From Pseudomonadota bacterium (GTDB lineage Bacteria; Pseudomonadota; Gammaproteobacteria; Burkholderiales; Burkholderiaceae_D), in the NCBI GenBank assembly GCA_023416415.1, contig JAEZHR010000250.1, positions 1 to 21,914 on the forward strand: a stretch of 21,914 nt of DNA, read 5' to 3'. Shown here in pieces: positions 9,665 to 17,001 of this stretch. The position numbers were made by a program, and so were the translations under genes. Every line of letters begins with the position of its first letter. The first letter of the stretch is position 1. The notes below the pieces were generated by a model. That model was given only the letters and a program-made list of their open reading frames with translations. It was not told the origin of the DNA and made no database searches.

Positions 9665-10813
9665 ATGGATCTGACACAAGTAAGCTACACCCCCACTCCC
9701 GGATATTTCCGGCGCTTGGGGATACTTGACTGGCTGTATGCAGCAGCGTTGCTGGCCGGCGCTCTGTTCGCCCTGCAGCGATATGAGCAGCACATGGATG
9801 TCTATGAAGAAGGCATTTTGCTGCTCAGCGTGCCAACCTTTGCCTGGTTGGGCTGGCACTGGAAGTCCATCCGGCAGTTGATGGCGGTAATCGCCGTGCT
9901 CGCCTTGGGAGGCGTCTGGCTGTACGGCGGCACCCTGGAGGCGGCCGAAAGCAACTTCTTCCTCAAGTACATGCTGTCGAGCCAATCGGCCATCCTGTGG
10001 ATGAGCACCCTGTTCGTGCTGTCGACGGTGTTCTACCTCGGTGGTCTGGCCACGCGCTCGGCAACCGGACCGGCAATCGGCAGCCGCCTGTCCTGGGCTG
10101 CGGTCACGCTCGGTTTCGTCGGCTTGCTGGTGCGCTGGTACGAGTCTTATCTGATGGGCCCGGACATCGGCTACATTCCGGTTTCCAATTTGTATGAAGT
10201 CTTCATCCTCTTCTGCCTGATCACGGCACTGTTCTACCTGTATTACGAGGAGCGGTACGCGACCCGGCAGTTGGGCGCCTTCGTGCTGCTGATCATTTCG
10301 GCCGCAGTCGGCTTCCTGCTGTGGTACATGGTCACACGCGACGCGGCCCAGATCCAGCCGCTGGTGCCGGCGCTGCAAAGCTGGTGGATGAAGATCCATG
10401 TGCCGGCCAACTTCATCGGCTACGGCACCTTCGCGCTCGCGGCAATGGTGGCCATCGCCTATCTGCTCAAGTCCAAGGGAATTCTCGCCGATCGTCTGCC
10501 TCCGCTCGAATTGCTGGACGACGTGATGTACAAGTCGATTGCGGTGGGTTTCGCCTTCTTCACGATCGCGACCATCCTTGGCGCGTTGTGGGCGGCCGAA
10601 GCCTGGGGTGGCTACTGGTCCTGGGATCCGAAGGAAACCTGGGCACTGATCGTGTGGCTCAACTATGCAGCCTGGCTGCACATGCGCCTGATGAAGGGAC
10701 TGCGCGGTCAGGTGGCGGCATGGTGGGCGCTGGTCGGCCTGCTCGTGACCACGTTTGCCTTCCTTGGCGTCAACATGTTCCTGTCGGGACTTCACTCCTA
10801 CGGCGAGCTGTAA
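9665..10813 (+). CDS. ccsA: Cytochrome c biogenesis protein CcsA (ResC), System II haem lyase subunit
   Basis: 382 residues of a polytopic inner-membrane protein. The tryptophan-rich WWD haem-handling motif is [19 protein letters not shown] (313-331). H339 in AAWLHMR just after it, H245 in MKIHVPANF and H377 in SGLHSYG match the transmembrane and periplasmic histidine ligands described for CcsBA. Together with ResB it forms the cytochrome c synthetase. The frame is open upstream into resB, but the ATG at 9665, 17 nt after resB, has GGAG (9655-9658) before it and begins at the normal family position. Close spacing indicates one resB-ccsA transcript. Confidence 0.95.
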   Translation: MDLTQVSYTPTPGYFRRLGILDWLYAAALLAGALFALQRYEQHMDVYEEGILLLSVPTFAWLGWHWKSIRQLMAVIAVLALGGVWLYGGTLEAAESNFFLKYMLSSQSAILWMSTLFVLSTVFYLGGLATRSATGPAIGSRLSWAAVTLGFVGLLVRWYESYLMGPDIGYIPVSNLYEVFILFCLITALFYLYYEERYATRQLGAFVLLIISAAVGFLLWYMVTRDAAQIQPLVPALQSWWMKIHVPANFIGYGTFALAAMVAIAYLLKSKGILADRLPPLELLDDVMYKSIAVGFAFFTIATILGALWAAEAWGGYWSWDPKETWALIVWLNYAAWLHMRLMKGLRGQVAAWWALVGLLVTTFAFLGVNMFLSGLHSYGEL

Positions 10814-10860
10814 AGCGCCAGCGGCTTCTCCGCGAAACTGGTGTATGTTGGAGGGGCTGT

Positions 10861-10877
10861 TGGTACCAGCGGTACCA
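10861..10877. promoter_or_regulatory. Inverted repeat TGGTACC-AGC-GGTACCA upstream of msrP
   Basis: A perfect 7-bp inverted repeat with a 3-nt spacer lies in the 95-nt gap between ccsA and msrP, 31 nt before the msrP ATG. Each arm contains the palindrome GGTACC, so the site has symmetry at two levels, as operators often do. No clear -10 or -35 was found next to it. A regulator-binding site or an mRNA hairpin are both possible. Confidence 0.35.
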
Positions 10878-10908
10878 TCCGACAGACGCCGTATCGCGAG
10901 GAGCCGCC

Positions 10909-11868
10909 ATGCTGATCAGACGCCACCCCGACGGGACCGATCCCCCGCTTCCCTCCGAAATCACCCCGCGCGCCGTCTTCGAGGCGCGCCGGAATTTTCT
11001 TGTCCAGGCCGGTGCCGGCCTTTTGCTCGCCGGCGTCGGAAATCCCGGCTTTGCCGCCTCCCCTCCGCAGCTGGCCGCCAAACGCAATTCCGCTTTTGTC
11101 GCACTCGACAAACCGACGGATTACGCGGATGCGACCGGCTACAACAACTTCTACGAGTTCGGAACCGACAAAGGTGACCCGGCGCGCCACGCCAAGTCCC
11201 TGCAGACACGACCCTGGACCATCGCCATCGAGGGCGAAGTTGCCAAACCGAGGATCGTGGATATCGAGGCCCTTCTCAAGCTGGCGCCCTTGGAAGAGCG
11301 CATCTATCGACTGCGTTGCGTGGAAGGCTGGTCCATGGTGATTCCCTGGATCGGTTACTCGCTGTCGCACCTGATCCGACTGGCAGAGCCCAATGGACAG
11401 GCACGCTTCATGGAATTCGTCACGCTTGCCGATCCGAGGCAAATGCCCGGTCTGCGCAGCCAGGTGCTCGACTGGCCATACGTAGAGGCGTTGCGTCTGG
11501 ACGAGGCGAATCACCCGCTGACGCTGCTGACCCTGGGCATGTATGGCGAAGTGCTTCCGAATCAGAACGGCGCCCCAGTGCGCGTGGTGGTGCCATGGAA
11601 GTATGGCTTCAAGTCGCCCAAATCGATCGTGAAAATCCGCTTTACGCGCGACCAGCCGCGCACGGCATGGAACAAGGCGGCCCCTGACGAATACGGTTTC
11701 TATTCGAACGTCAATCCGGAAGTCGATCACCCGCGATGGTCGCAGGCGACCGAACGTCGCATCGGTGAGGATGGCTTGTTCACCCGCAAGCGCAAGACGC
11801 TGATGTTCAATGGTTACGACGAAGTGGCTCAGCTGTATGCGGGCATGGACTTGAAGAGGCAGTTCTGA
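10909..11868 (+). CDS. msrP: Protein-methionine-sulfoxide reductase catalytic subunit MsrP
   Basis: 319 residues of the YedY/MsrP molybdoenzyme family, which reduces methionine sulfoxide in periplasmic proteins. The molybdenum-coordinating cysteine is C137 in [12 protein letters not shown] twin-arginine signal, [17 protein letters not shown] (26-42), predicts folded export with the cofactor in place. Other family blocks are GYNNFYEFG (77-85) and [13 protein letters not shown]. The ATG at 10909 is supported by GAGGAG 7 nt upstream; upstream open frame is only a shadow of ccsA. The haem-binding partner MsrQ overlaps by one base. Confidence 0.96.
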   Translation: MLIRRHPDGTDPPLPSEITPRAVFEARRNFLVQAGAGLLLAGVGNPGFAASPPQLAAKRNSAFVALDKPTDYADATGYNNFYEFGTDKGDPARHAKSLQTRPWTIAIEGEVAKPRIVDIEALLKLAPLEERIYRLRCVEGWSMVIPWIGYSLSHLIRLAEPNGQARFMEFVTLADPRQMPGLRSQVLDWPYVEALRLDEANHPLTLLTLGMYGEVLPNQNGAPVRVVVPWKYGFKSPKSIVKIRFTRDQPRTAWNKAAPDEYGFYSNVNPEVDHPRWSQATERRIGEDGLFTRKRKTLMFNGYDEVAQLYAGMDLKRQF

Positions 11869-12479
11869 TGCAGGCGGGGCAGCTGGTCTGGATAAAGCGG
11901 GGAGTTTTCCTGCTGGCCTTGCTGCCGTGCGCACGCCTGTTCGTGCTTGGCGCGAACGACGGACTGGGCGCGAACCCGCTCGAGTTCATCACGCATGAAA
12001 CCGGCAGCTGGGCCCTGTACCTTCTCTGCATCACGCTGGCGATTACCCCACTGCGACACCTGAGCGGCTGGAACTGGCTGGTCCGCCTGCGGCGCATGCT
12101 CGGTCTGTACACCTTCTTCTATGCGCTGCTGCATTTCACCGCCTTTCTCTGGTTCGATCATTTCTTCGATCTTGAGGAGATGTGGCGCGATGTGCTGAAG
12201 CGGCCATTTATCACGGTCGGCTTTATCGCCTTCGTCCTGCTGATTCCATTGGCGCTCACCAGCAACGACGCGTCGATCCGCCGACTTGGTCGGAGATGGA
12301 AGCAGTTGCACCGCGCGATCTATCTGATCGCGCCACTGGCCGTGCTGCATTTCTGGTGGATGAAGGCGGGAAAGAACGATCTTGCCGAACCGTTGCTGTT
12401 CGCCGTGATTGTTGCCGTTCTTCTGGTGGCGCGCCTGATTTACCGGCGGCGTTCATTGCGAACGCCGGGGACTGCCTAG
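11868..12479 (+). CDS. msrQ: Haem-binding membrane subunit MsrQ
   Basis: 203 residues of the ferric-reductase-like MsrQ (YedZ) family, which feeds electrons from the respiratory chain or flavins to MsrP. About six hydrophobic segments fit near 12-28, 46-63, 80-97, 114-131, 150-165 and 175-191. Histidines H89, H148 and H161 lie in or next to membrane segments and are the likely haem ligands. The start overlaps the msrP stop as TGATG, so the subunits are coupled. Its TAG stop shares the CTAG palindrome with the stop of the convergent lysA. Confidence 0.95.
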   Translation: MQAGQLVWIKRGVFLLALLPCARLFVLGANDGLGANPLEFITHETGSWALYLLCITLAITPLRHLSGWNWLVRLRRMLGLYTFFYALLHFTAFLWFDHFFDLEEMWRDVLKRPFITVGFIAFVLLIPLALTSNDASIRRLGRRWKQLHRAIYLIAPLAVLHFWWMKAGKNDLAEPLLFAVIVAVLLVARLIYRRRSLRTPGTA

Positions 12480-13762
12480 ACCGGTATCACCGACTCCAGC
12501 GCGAACAGCTCGGCCGCGTTTTCGCGGCGCCGGATCAGGTGCATCCGGGCCCCGTCGACGATGACCTCGGCCGCGCGGGGGCGCGTGTTGTAGTTCGACG
12601 CCATGGTCATGCCGTAGGCGCCTGCGGACATGATCGCCAGCAAATCATCCTGTTGCAGTACCAGGTCGCGGTCGCGCGCCAGCCAGTCTCCCGATTCGCA
12701 AACCGGGCCGACCACGTCATAGGTAACTGGCTTGCCTTCGCGCGAACTGACAGACTGCACGCCATGCCAGGCCTCGTACATGGCCGGGCGCATCAGATCG
12801 TTCATTGCAGCGTCGACCACGGCAAAATTCTTCACTCCTCCGTGTTTCAGATACTGCACTCGCGTGAGCAGTACGCCCGCGTTGCCGACAATCGAACGCC
12901 CCGGCTCGAACAGAACCTGGATTGGTCTGCCGCCGTATTGCCGGGCACGCCATTGGTCAATGCGCCCGAACAGCCGATTCAGATAGTCGCCAATGGCAAC
13001 CGGCTGCTCCTGATCGTAGGCGATGCCGATGCCGCCGCCGATGTCGAGGTGATGGATATGAATGCCATCCTTCTCCAGCCGGTCGGCGAGTTCGATGACG
13101 CGCTCCAGTGCTTCGAGCAAGGGTGCGTCGTCGAGCAGTTGCGAGCCAATGTGGCAGTCGATGCCGACAACGCGCAGGTTCGGCAAGCTGGCGGCTCTGC
13201 GGTAGACCTCCAGCGCCTCTTCGAAGGCAATGCCGAACTTGTTTTCCTTCAATCCGGTCGAGATGTAGGGGTGGGTCTTGGCGTCAACGTTGGGATTCAC
13301 ACGCAAGGATACCGGCGCCTGCTTGCCCATCTCGGACGCCACCTGGTTCAACCGTTCCAGTTCGGCGGACGATTCCACGTTGAAGCATAGGATGTCGTGT
13401 TGCAGCGCCAGTCGCATTTCATCGGCACTCTTGCCGACGCCCGAAAAGATCACCTTGCCGGGGTCGCCGCCAGCCGCGATCACGCGCAGCAGCTCGCCGC
13501 CGGAAACGATGTCGAAACCCGATCCCATGGAGGCGAGCAAGTTGAGCACGGCCAGGTTCGAGTTCGATTTCACCGAGTAGCAGACCAAACCTTCGCTTTT
13601 CCCTTCGCCACGTCCGCTTGACGCGTCAGCATAGGCGCGGAAGTTTCCGGCGATGGCGGCCTTCGAGTAGACGTAGGTGGGGCTGCCGAACTGCTGCGCG
13701 ACATCTGTCAGCGCAACGTCCTCGGCGTGCAGTACGCCGTTACGATAGGTGAAATGAGACAT
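12476..13762 (-). CDS. lysA: Diaminopimelate decarboxylase
   Basis: 428 residues of a PLP enzyme that makes L-lysine from meso-diaminopimelate, the last step of lysine synthesis. The PLP lysine is K65 in CYSVKSNSNLAVL. H204 in CHIGSQ, the GGGIGI loop (242-247), EPGRSIVGNAG (286-296) and the catalytic cysteine C355 in VCESGDW complete the fold III alanine-racemase-like active site. The ATG lies 5 nt after the lptM stop and has no clear ribosome binding site, so it is probably coupled to lptM. lptM-lysA is the usual order beside a divergent cyaY; dapF, often next, is absent. Confidence 0.97.
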   Translation of the reverse strand: MSHFTYRNGVLHAEDVALTDVAQQFGSPTYVYSKAAIAGNFRAYADASSGRGEGKSEGLVCYSVKSNSNLAVLNLLASMGSGFDIVSGGELLRVIAAGGDPGKVIFSGVGKSADEMRLALQHDILCFNVESSAELERLNQVASEMGKQAPVSLRVNPNVDAKTHPYISTGLKENKFGIAFEEALEVYRRAASLPNLRVVGIDCHIGSQLLDDAPLLEALERVIELADRLEKDGIHIHHLDIGGGIGIAYDQEQPVAIGDYLNRLFGRIDQWRARQYGGRPIQVLFEPGRSIVGNAGVLLTRVQYLKHGGVKNFAVVDAAMNDLMRPAMYEAWHGVQSVSSREGKPVTYDVVGPVCESGDWLARDRDLVLQQDDLLAIMSAGAYGMTMASNYNTRPRAAEVIVDGARMHLIRRRENAAELFALESVIPV

Positions 13763-13767
13763 GAGCG

Positions 13768-13944
13768 TCAGCGGGAAATGGGGGAGGGCGGCAATGGCCG
13801 GTCACTGCTGGTGGGAGCTGGCGCCGGAGTGCTGGGTTTTTCCGGCAGGTAGAGCGGTCCCTTTAGGCCGCACCCGACCAGCGCCACGGCAATTGCGAGG
13901 CCGAGGCTGACGAAGGCGAGTGCGCGCGAAAGCAGGGACTTCAC
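13768..13944 (-). CDS. lptM: Small LPS-assembly lipoprotein LptM (YifL family)
   Basis: 58 residues beginning at a GTG. MKSLLSRALAF opens a lipoprotein signal with the lipobox ALVGC (C25), followed at once by GLKGPLYLP, the hallmark of LptM/YifL. The rest is a Pro/Ser-rich tail. LptM helps mature the LptD outer-membrane LPS translocon in E. coli. The frame is open further upstream, including an ATG that overlaps the cyaY start on the other strand, but the GTG gives a proper basic n-region directly before the hydrophobic core. No strong ribosome binding site precedes it. Its position before lysA and divergent from cyaY supports the call. Confidence 0.88.
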   Translation of the reverse strand: MKSLLSRALAFVSLGLAIAVALVGCGLKGPLYLPEKPSTPAPAPTSSDRPLPPSPISR

Positions 13945-13981
13945 TTTAGAATTCGGGATGAGCAAACTGGCGGAGTGTAGC

Positions 13982-14320
13982 ATGACTGAATCGGAGTTCC
14001 TGGCGCTGGCCGAACGCACCCTGGAGTCGATCGAAGCACAAATCGAAGCGGCGGCGAATGATGCCGATGTCGACATTGAATGCGGTCGCAACGGCAATGT
14101 GCTTGAGATCGAATGTATCGACAATGGATCGAAGATCATCGTCAACAGCCAGTCTGCAATGCAGGAAATCTGGGTCGCGGCGCGCTCGGGTGGCTTTCAT
14201 TTCCGCTTTCACGACGGGCGTTGGACCAACACGCGTGACGGCAGCGAGATGTTTGCCGCCCTGTCGCGCTCCCTGAGTGAGCAGGCGGGCATCGCATTGC
14301 GGCTGGCGCCGGCCGACTGA
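13982..14320 (+). CDS. cyaY: Iron-sulfur cluster assembly protein CyaY (bacterial frataxin)
   Basis: 112 residues of the frataxin family, small iron-binding regulators of Fe-S cluster assembly on IscS/IscU. The N-terminal helix MTESEFLALAERTLESIE and the following acidic stretch form the acidic ridge. The NGSKIIVN (48-55), IWVAARSGGFHF (63-74) and W81 region are the beta-sheet core of the family. The ATG at 13982 is preferred over one 24 nt upstream because GGAG (13972-13975) stands before it and it aligns with E. coli CyaY. The gene is divergent from lptM with only 37 nt between starts, so promoters must extend into coding DNA. Confidence 0.95.
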   Translation: MTESEFLALAERTLESIEAQIEAAANDADVDIECGRNGNVLEIECIDNGSKIIVNSQSAMQEIWVAARSGGFHFRFHDGRWTNTRDGSEMFAALSRSLSEQAGIALRLAPAD

Positions 14321-14328
14321 TTTCGGCG

Positions 14329-16671
14329 TCAGAACAACTCGTTCTTGACGTCGTCGCGCGCCGGTTCAGTCAAGGCTGGATCGGTCTCCCCAAGACCTAC
14401 GCTCCGCACGCCGATGCCGGGTGGATTTTCCACGTAGTAGAAGTCGCTCTCCACCTGAATCAGACCGGGTGGCATTACGGGTTCCACAATCGGCACATCC
14501 TTCAAGGCTGTCTGCATGTAGTCAATCCAGACCGGTAAGGCAAGCCCGCCCCCGGTTTCACGGGCGCCCAGGTTGCGCGGCTGGTCGAAACCAATCCAGG
14601 CTACAGCAACGATACTGGGGTGATAGCCGGCGAACCAGGCATCATGGGAATCATTCGTAGTGCCGGTTTTGCCGGCGAGGTCCGGGCGGTTGAGCGACAG
14701 GGCGCGTGTGGCCGTGCCCGACCGCACGACATCCTTCATGAGGCTGTCCATGATGAAGGCGTTGCGTTCATCGATCACGCGGTTGCGCTCGTCGCCCGCG
14801 CGTGCAGGACTGGCTTCCGCCAGCACGCGGCCGTAGGCGTCGGTCACGCGCGATATCAGATACGGACGCACAGCATAGCCGCCGTTGGCGAACACGGCGT
14901 AGCCACCTGCCATCTGCATGGGTGTAACCGCACCTGCCCCGAGCGCCAGGGTCAGGTAGGGAGGGTTGCGGGCGGGGTCGAAGCCAAAGCGGGCCGCGTG
15001 TTCCTGACCGTAATTCGCACCGATTCTCTGGAGAACCCGAATCGATACCATGTTCTTTGACTTCGACAATCCCGTGCGCATGGTCATCGGGCCGTCGTAC
15101 TTGTTGTCGTAGTTCTTGGGGGCCCATGCCTGGCCCCCGGTCTGCGCTGCATCGAAGCTGATCGGCGCATCGTTGATAATCGTGGCCGGCGACATGCCCT
15201 TCTCAAGCGCGGCCGAGTAGATGAAGGGCTTGAAAGCCGAGCCCGGCTGGCGCCACGCCTGGGTGACATGGTTGAACTTGTTGCGGTTGAAGTCGAATCC
15301 ACCGACCAAGGCCCGTATCGAACCATCGTTGCTATTGACGGCAATGAAGGCGGCTTCCACTTCCGGCAGCTGCGTAACGATCCAGTTACGATTGGTCTGC
15401 GTGACGCGAATGATGGCGCCACGACGTACGCGCTTGGCCGGAGGCGCCTTGTCGCTGAGAAGATTGGCGGCAAACGACAGCTCTGCACCCTTGATCTCGA
15501 TTTCCTCGCCAGACGCCAGTACCGCGCGAATGCGTTTGGGCGACGCGTCGAGTACGACGGCGGCGACCATGTCGTCACTGTCCGGATGCTCCGCAAGCGC
15601 AACTTCAATCGCCGCGTCTGCCTCGTCCTTTGAGGCGGGGATGTCGATGAAGGCTTCCGGTCCGCGATATCCTTGGCGCCGTTCATACGCTAGAACGCCA
15701 CGGCGTACCGCCAGATAGGCCGCATCCTGATCGGCCTTGGTGATCGTCGTATAAACGTTCAGCCCGCGCGTATAGGCGTCTTCCTTGAACTGCTCGTAGA
15801 CAAGCTGGCGCGCCATCTCGGCGACGAACTCGGCATGCACACCGAATTCCGCGCTGTTGGTCTTGATGCGAAGCGGCTGCTCGCGCGCTTGCTGATACTC
15901 GGCGTCGGTGATGTATCCGAGTTGATGCATGCGCCACAAGATGTACTGCTGGCGCTGACGCGCTCGGCGCGGATTGGCGACCGGATTGTAGGCCGAAGGG
16001 GCCTTGGGCAGCCCTGCCAGCATCGCGGCTTCCGCAATTGTGATTTCATGGAGAGGCTTGCCGAAGTAGATTTGCGCCGCAGAGGCAAATCCATAGGCGC
16101 GCTGACCCAGGTAGATCTGATTCATGTAGATCTCGAGGATCTGGTCCTTGGACAGGCTCTGCTCGATCTTCCAGGCAAGCAATACCTCGTAGATCTTGCG
16201 CTTGAGCGTCTGTTCGCTCGACAGGAAGAAATTGCGCGCCACCTGCTGGGTGATTGTCGATGCTCCCTGGCGGGAATCGCTGGTCAGGTTATGCAGTGCC
16301 GCGCGCGCAATGCCCAGGTAGTCGACGCCGCTGTGCGTGTAGAAGCGGTCGTCTTCGATCGCCAGCACGGCCTGCTTCATGATGCTTGGGACGTCATGGA
16401 TGCGAACCAGGTTGCGCCGCTCCTCGCCGAATTCACCGATCAGCACATTGTCGGCAGAGAAGATTCGCAGCGGAATCTTGGGCCGATAATCGGTAAGCGC
16501 CTCCAGCGACGGCAGTTGCGGATATGCCAACACCAGCACGAATGCGACCGCCATCAACCCGGCCAGGGCCAGTGCGCCGAGGCCTGCGCCCAGCATCATC
16601 ACAGCCCTCAAAACGGTCGGTGAAGTCGAGGGTGGGGTGTCGGAATGACCCTTGGGGTTCTTGCTAGTCAT
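14329..16671 (-). CDS. mrcA: Penicillin-binding protein 1A, bifunctional peptidoglycan synthase
   Basis: 780 residues of a class A PBP. A membrane anchor (about 23-50) precedes the glycosyltransferase domain, with catalytic E106 in AIEDDRFYTHSGVD and the GASTITQQVARNFFL block (136-150). The transpeptidase domain has SXXK S478-K481 (GSAFK), SXN S538-N540 and KTGT 668-671. It polymerises lipid II and cross-links peptidoglycan. The start is uncertain. The ATG at 16671 has no ribosome binding site, whereas the ATG at 16599 (Met25) has GAGGG 5 nt before it but would remove the cytoplasmic tail. It ends 8 nt from convergent cyaY. The divergent pilM neighbour is the usual mrcA/ponA context. Confidence 0.95.
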   Translation of the reverse strand: MTSKNPKGHSDTPPSTSPTVLRAVMMLGAGLGALALAGLMAVAFVLVLAYPQLPSLEALTDYRPKIPLRIFSADNVLIGEFGEERRNLVRIHDVPSIMKQAVLAIEDDRFYTHSGVDYLGIARAALHNLTSDSRQGASTITQQVARNFFLSSEQTLKRKIYEVLLAWKIEQSLSKDQILEIYMNQIYLGQRAYGFASAAQIYFGKPLHEITIAEAAMLAGLPKAPSAYNPVANPRRARQRQQYILWRMHQLGYITDAEYQQAREQPLRIKTNSAEFGVHAEFVAEMARQLVYEQFKEDAYTRGLNVYTTITKADQDAAYLAVRRGVLAYERRQGYRGPEAFIDIPASKDEADAAIEVALAEHPDSDDMVAAVVLDASPKRIRAVLASGEEIEIKGAELSFAANLLSDKAPPAKRVRRGAIIRVTQTNRNWIVTQLPEVEAAFIAVNSNDGSIRALVGGFDFNRNKFNHVTQAWRQPGSAFKPFIYSAALEKGMSPATIINDAPISFDAAQTGGQAWAPKNYDNKYDGPMTMRTGLSKSKNMVSIRVLQRIGANYGQEHAARFGFDPARNPPYLTLALGAGAVTPMQMAGGYAVFANGGYAVRPYLISRVTDAYGRVLAEASPARAGDERNRVIDERNAFIMDSLMKDVVRSGTATRALSLNRPDLAGKTGTTNDSHDAWFAGYHPSIVAVAWIGFDQPRNLGARETGGGLALPVWIDYMQTALKDVPIVEPVMPPGLIQVESDFYYVENPPGIGVRSVGLGETDPALTEPARDDVKNELF

Positions 16672-16703
16672 GCGTGATGTTGAGCGGAAGGAAGCCGGGG
16701 GCC

Positions 16704-16709
16704 ATTATA
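16704..16709 (-). promoter_or_regulatory. Consensus -10 element TATAAT upstream of mrcA
   Basis: The minus strand reads GCTATAATGG, an exact sigma70 -10 hexamer, placing the start of transcription about 25 nt before the mrcA ATG at 16671. No recognisable -35 is present at 16-18 nt, so strength is uncertain. Confidence 0.4.
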
Positions 16710-16814
16710 GCGGGCCGGATTTTCGTACTGCGCCATGTTCCGCTCGGGAATGGCAGCGCCTTGCTTAATGCGGGGATGCGCGTGGGATTTAGGCAACGCC
16801 GCCGTCCTTTACTG

Positions 16815-16841
16815 TCCGGAAAGTTCTTTACACTTTCCGGA
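16815..16841. promoter_or_regulatory. Inverted repeat TCCGGAAAG / CTTTCCGGA overlapping the pil promoter
   Basis: A perfect 9-bp inverted repeat (16815-16823 and 16833-16841) encloses 9 nt that include the proposed -35 hexamer of the pilM promoter. The geometry suits a dimeric regulator binding over the -35. There is no T-run after it on either strand, so a terminator is unlikely. Confidence 0.45.
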
Positions 16842-16856
16842 GCTTGTTGCTAGGAT
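16827..16856 (+). promoter_or_regulatory. Sigma70-type promoter candidate for pilMNOPQ
   Basis: TTTACA (16827-16832) and TAGGAT (16851-16856) are separated by 18 nt and together are close to the sigma70 consensus. Transcription would begin near 16863, giving an untranslated leader of about 140 nt before pilM. Confidence 0.5.
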
Positions 16857-16889
16857 TTAATGTAACCGTGGATATATGTCACCTAAATG

Positions 16890-16911
16890 CCCGTTTATAA
16901 ACGGGTTTTTT
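16890..16911 (+). terminator. Terminator-like hairpin in the pilM leader
   Basis: CCCGTT-TATA-AACGGG (16890-16905) is a perfect 16-bp palindrome followed immediately by six Ts. It is oriented to stop plus-strand transcription and lies about 27 nt after the proposed pil start site and 90 nt before pilM. It could be an attenuator, or could mean the real pil promoter lies further downstream. Confidence 0.6.
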
Positions 16912-17001
16912 ATCAGCAACAGTGGCAGCCGGAAATTTTCGACATTCGGCTAGGCAATGTGTTCACCCAATTCTGTAAGTTTTTCTGCGAGGAGATGACC
17001 C

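Larger units (their letters stand above)
16672..17001. other. Divergent control region between mrcA and pilM
   Basis: This 330-nt stretch carries no credible protein gene. It holds a perfect TATAAT for mrcA, a 9-bp inverted repeat overlapping a good promoter for the pil operon, a terminator-like hairpin downstream of that promoter, and the AGGAG ribosome binding site (16990-16994) for pilM. An ATG-started frame from 16887 runs into pilM out of frame and has no family resemblance. Confidence 0.7.

Noticed and set aside
9620..10795. Antisense open frame of 391 codons opposite ccsA
   Set aside because: Composition without any domain; ccsA is fully supported on the plus strand.
10798..11934. Antisense open frame of 378 codons opposite msrP
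   Set aside because: A shadow of a high-GC gene; msrP with its Tat signal and Mo-ligand cysteine explains the region.
12182..13390. Plus-strand open frame of 402 codons across msrQ end and lysA
   Set aside because: Runs out of frame through msrQ and antisense through lysA, with no domain.
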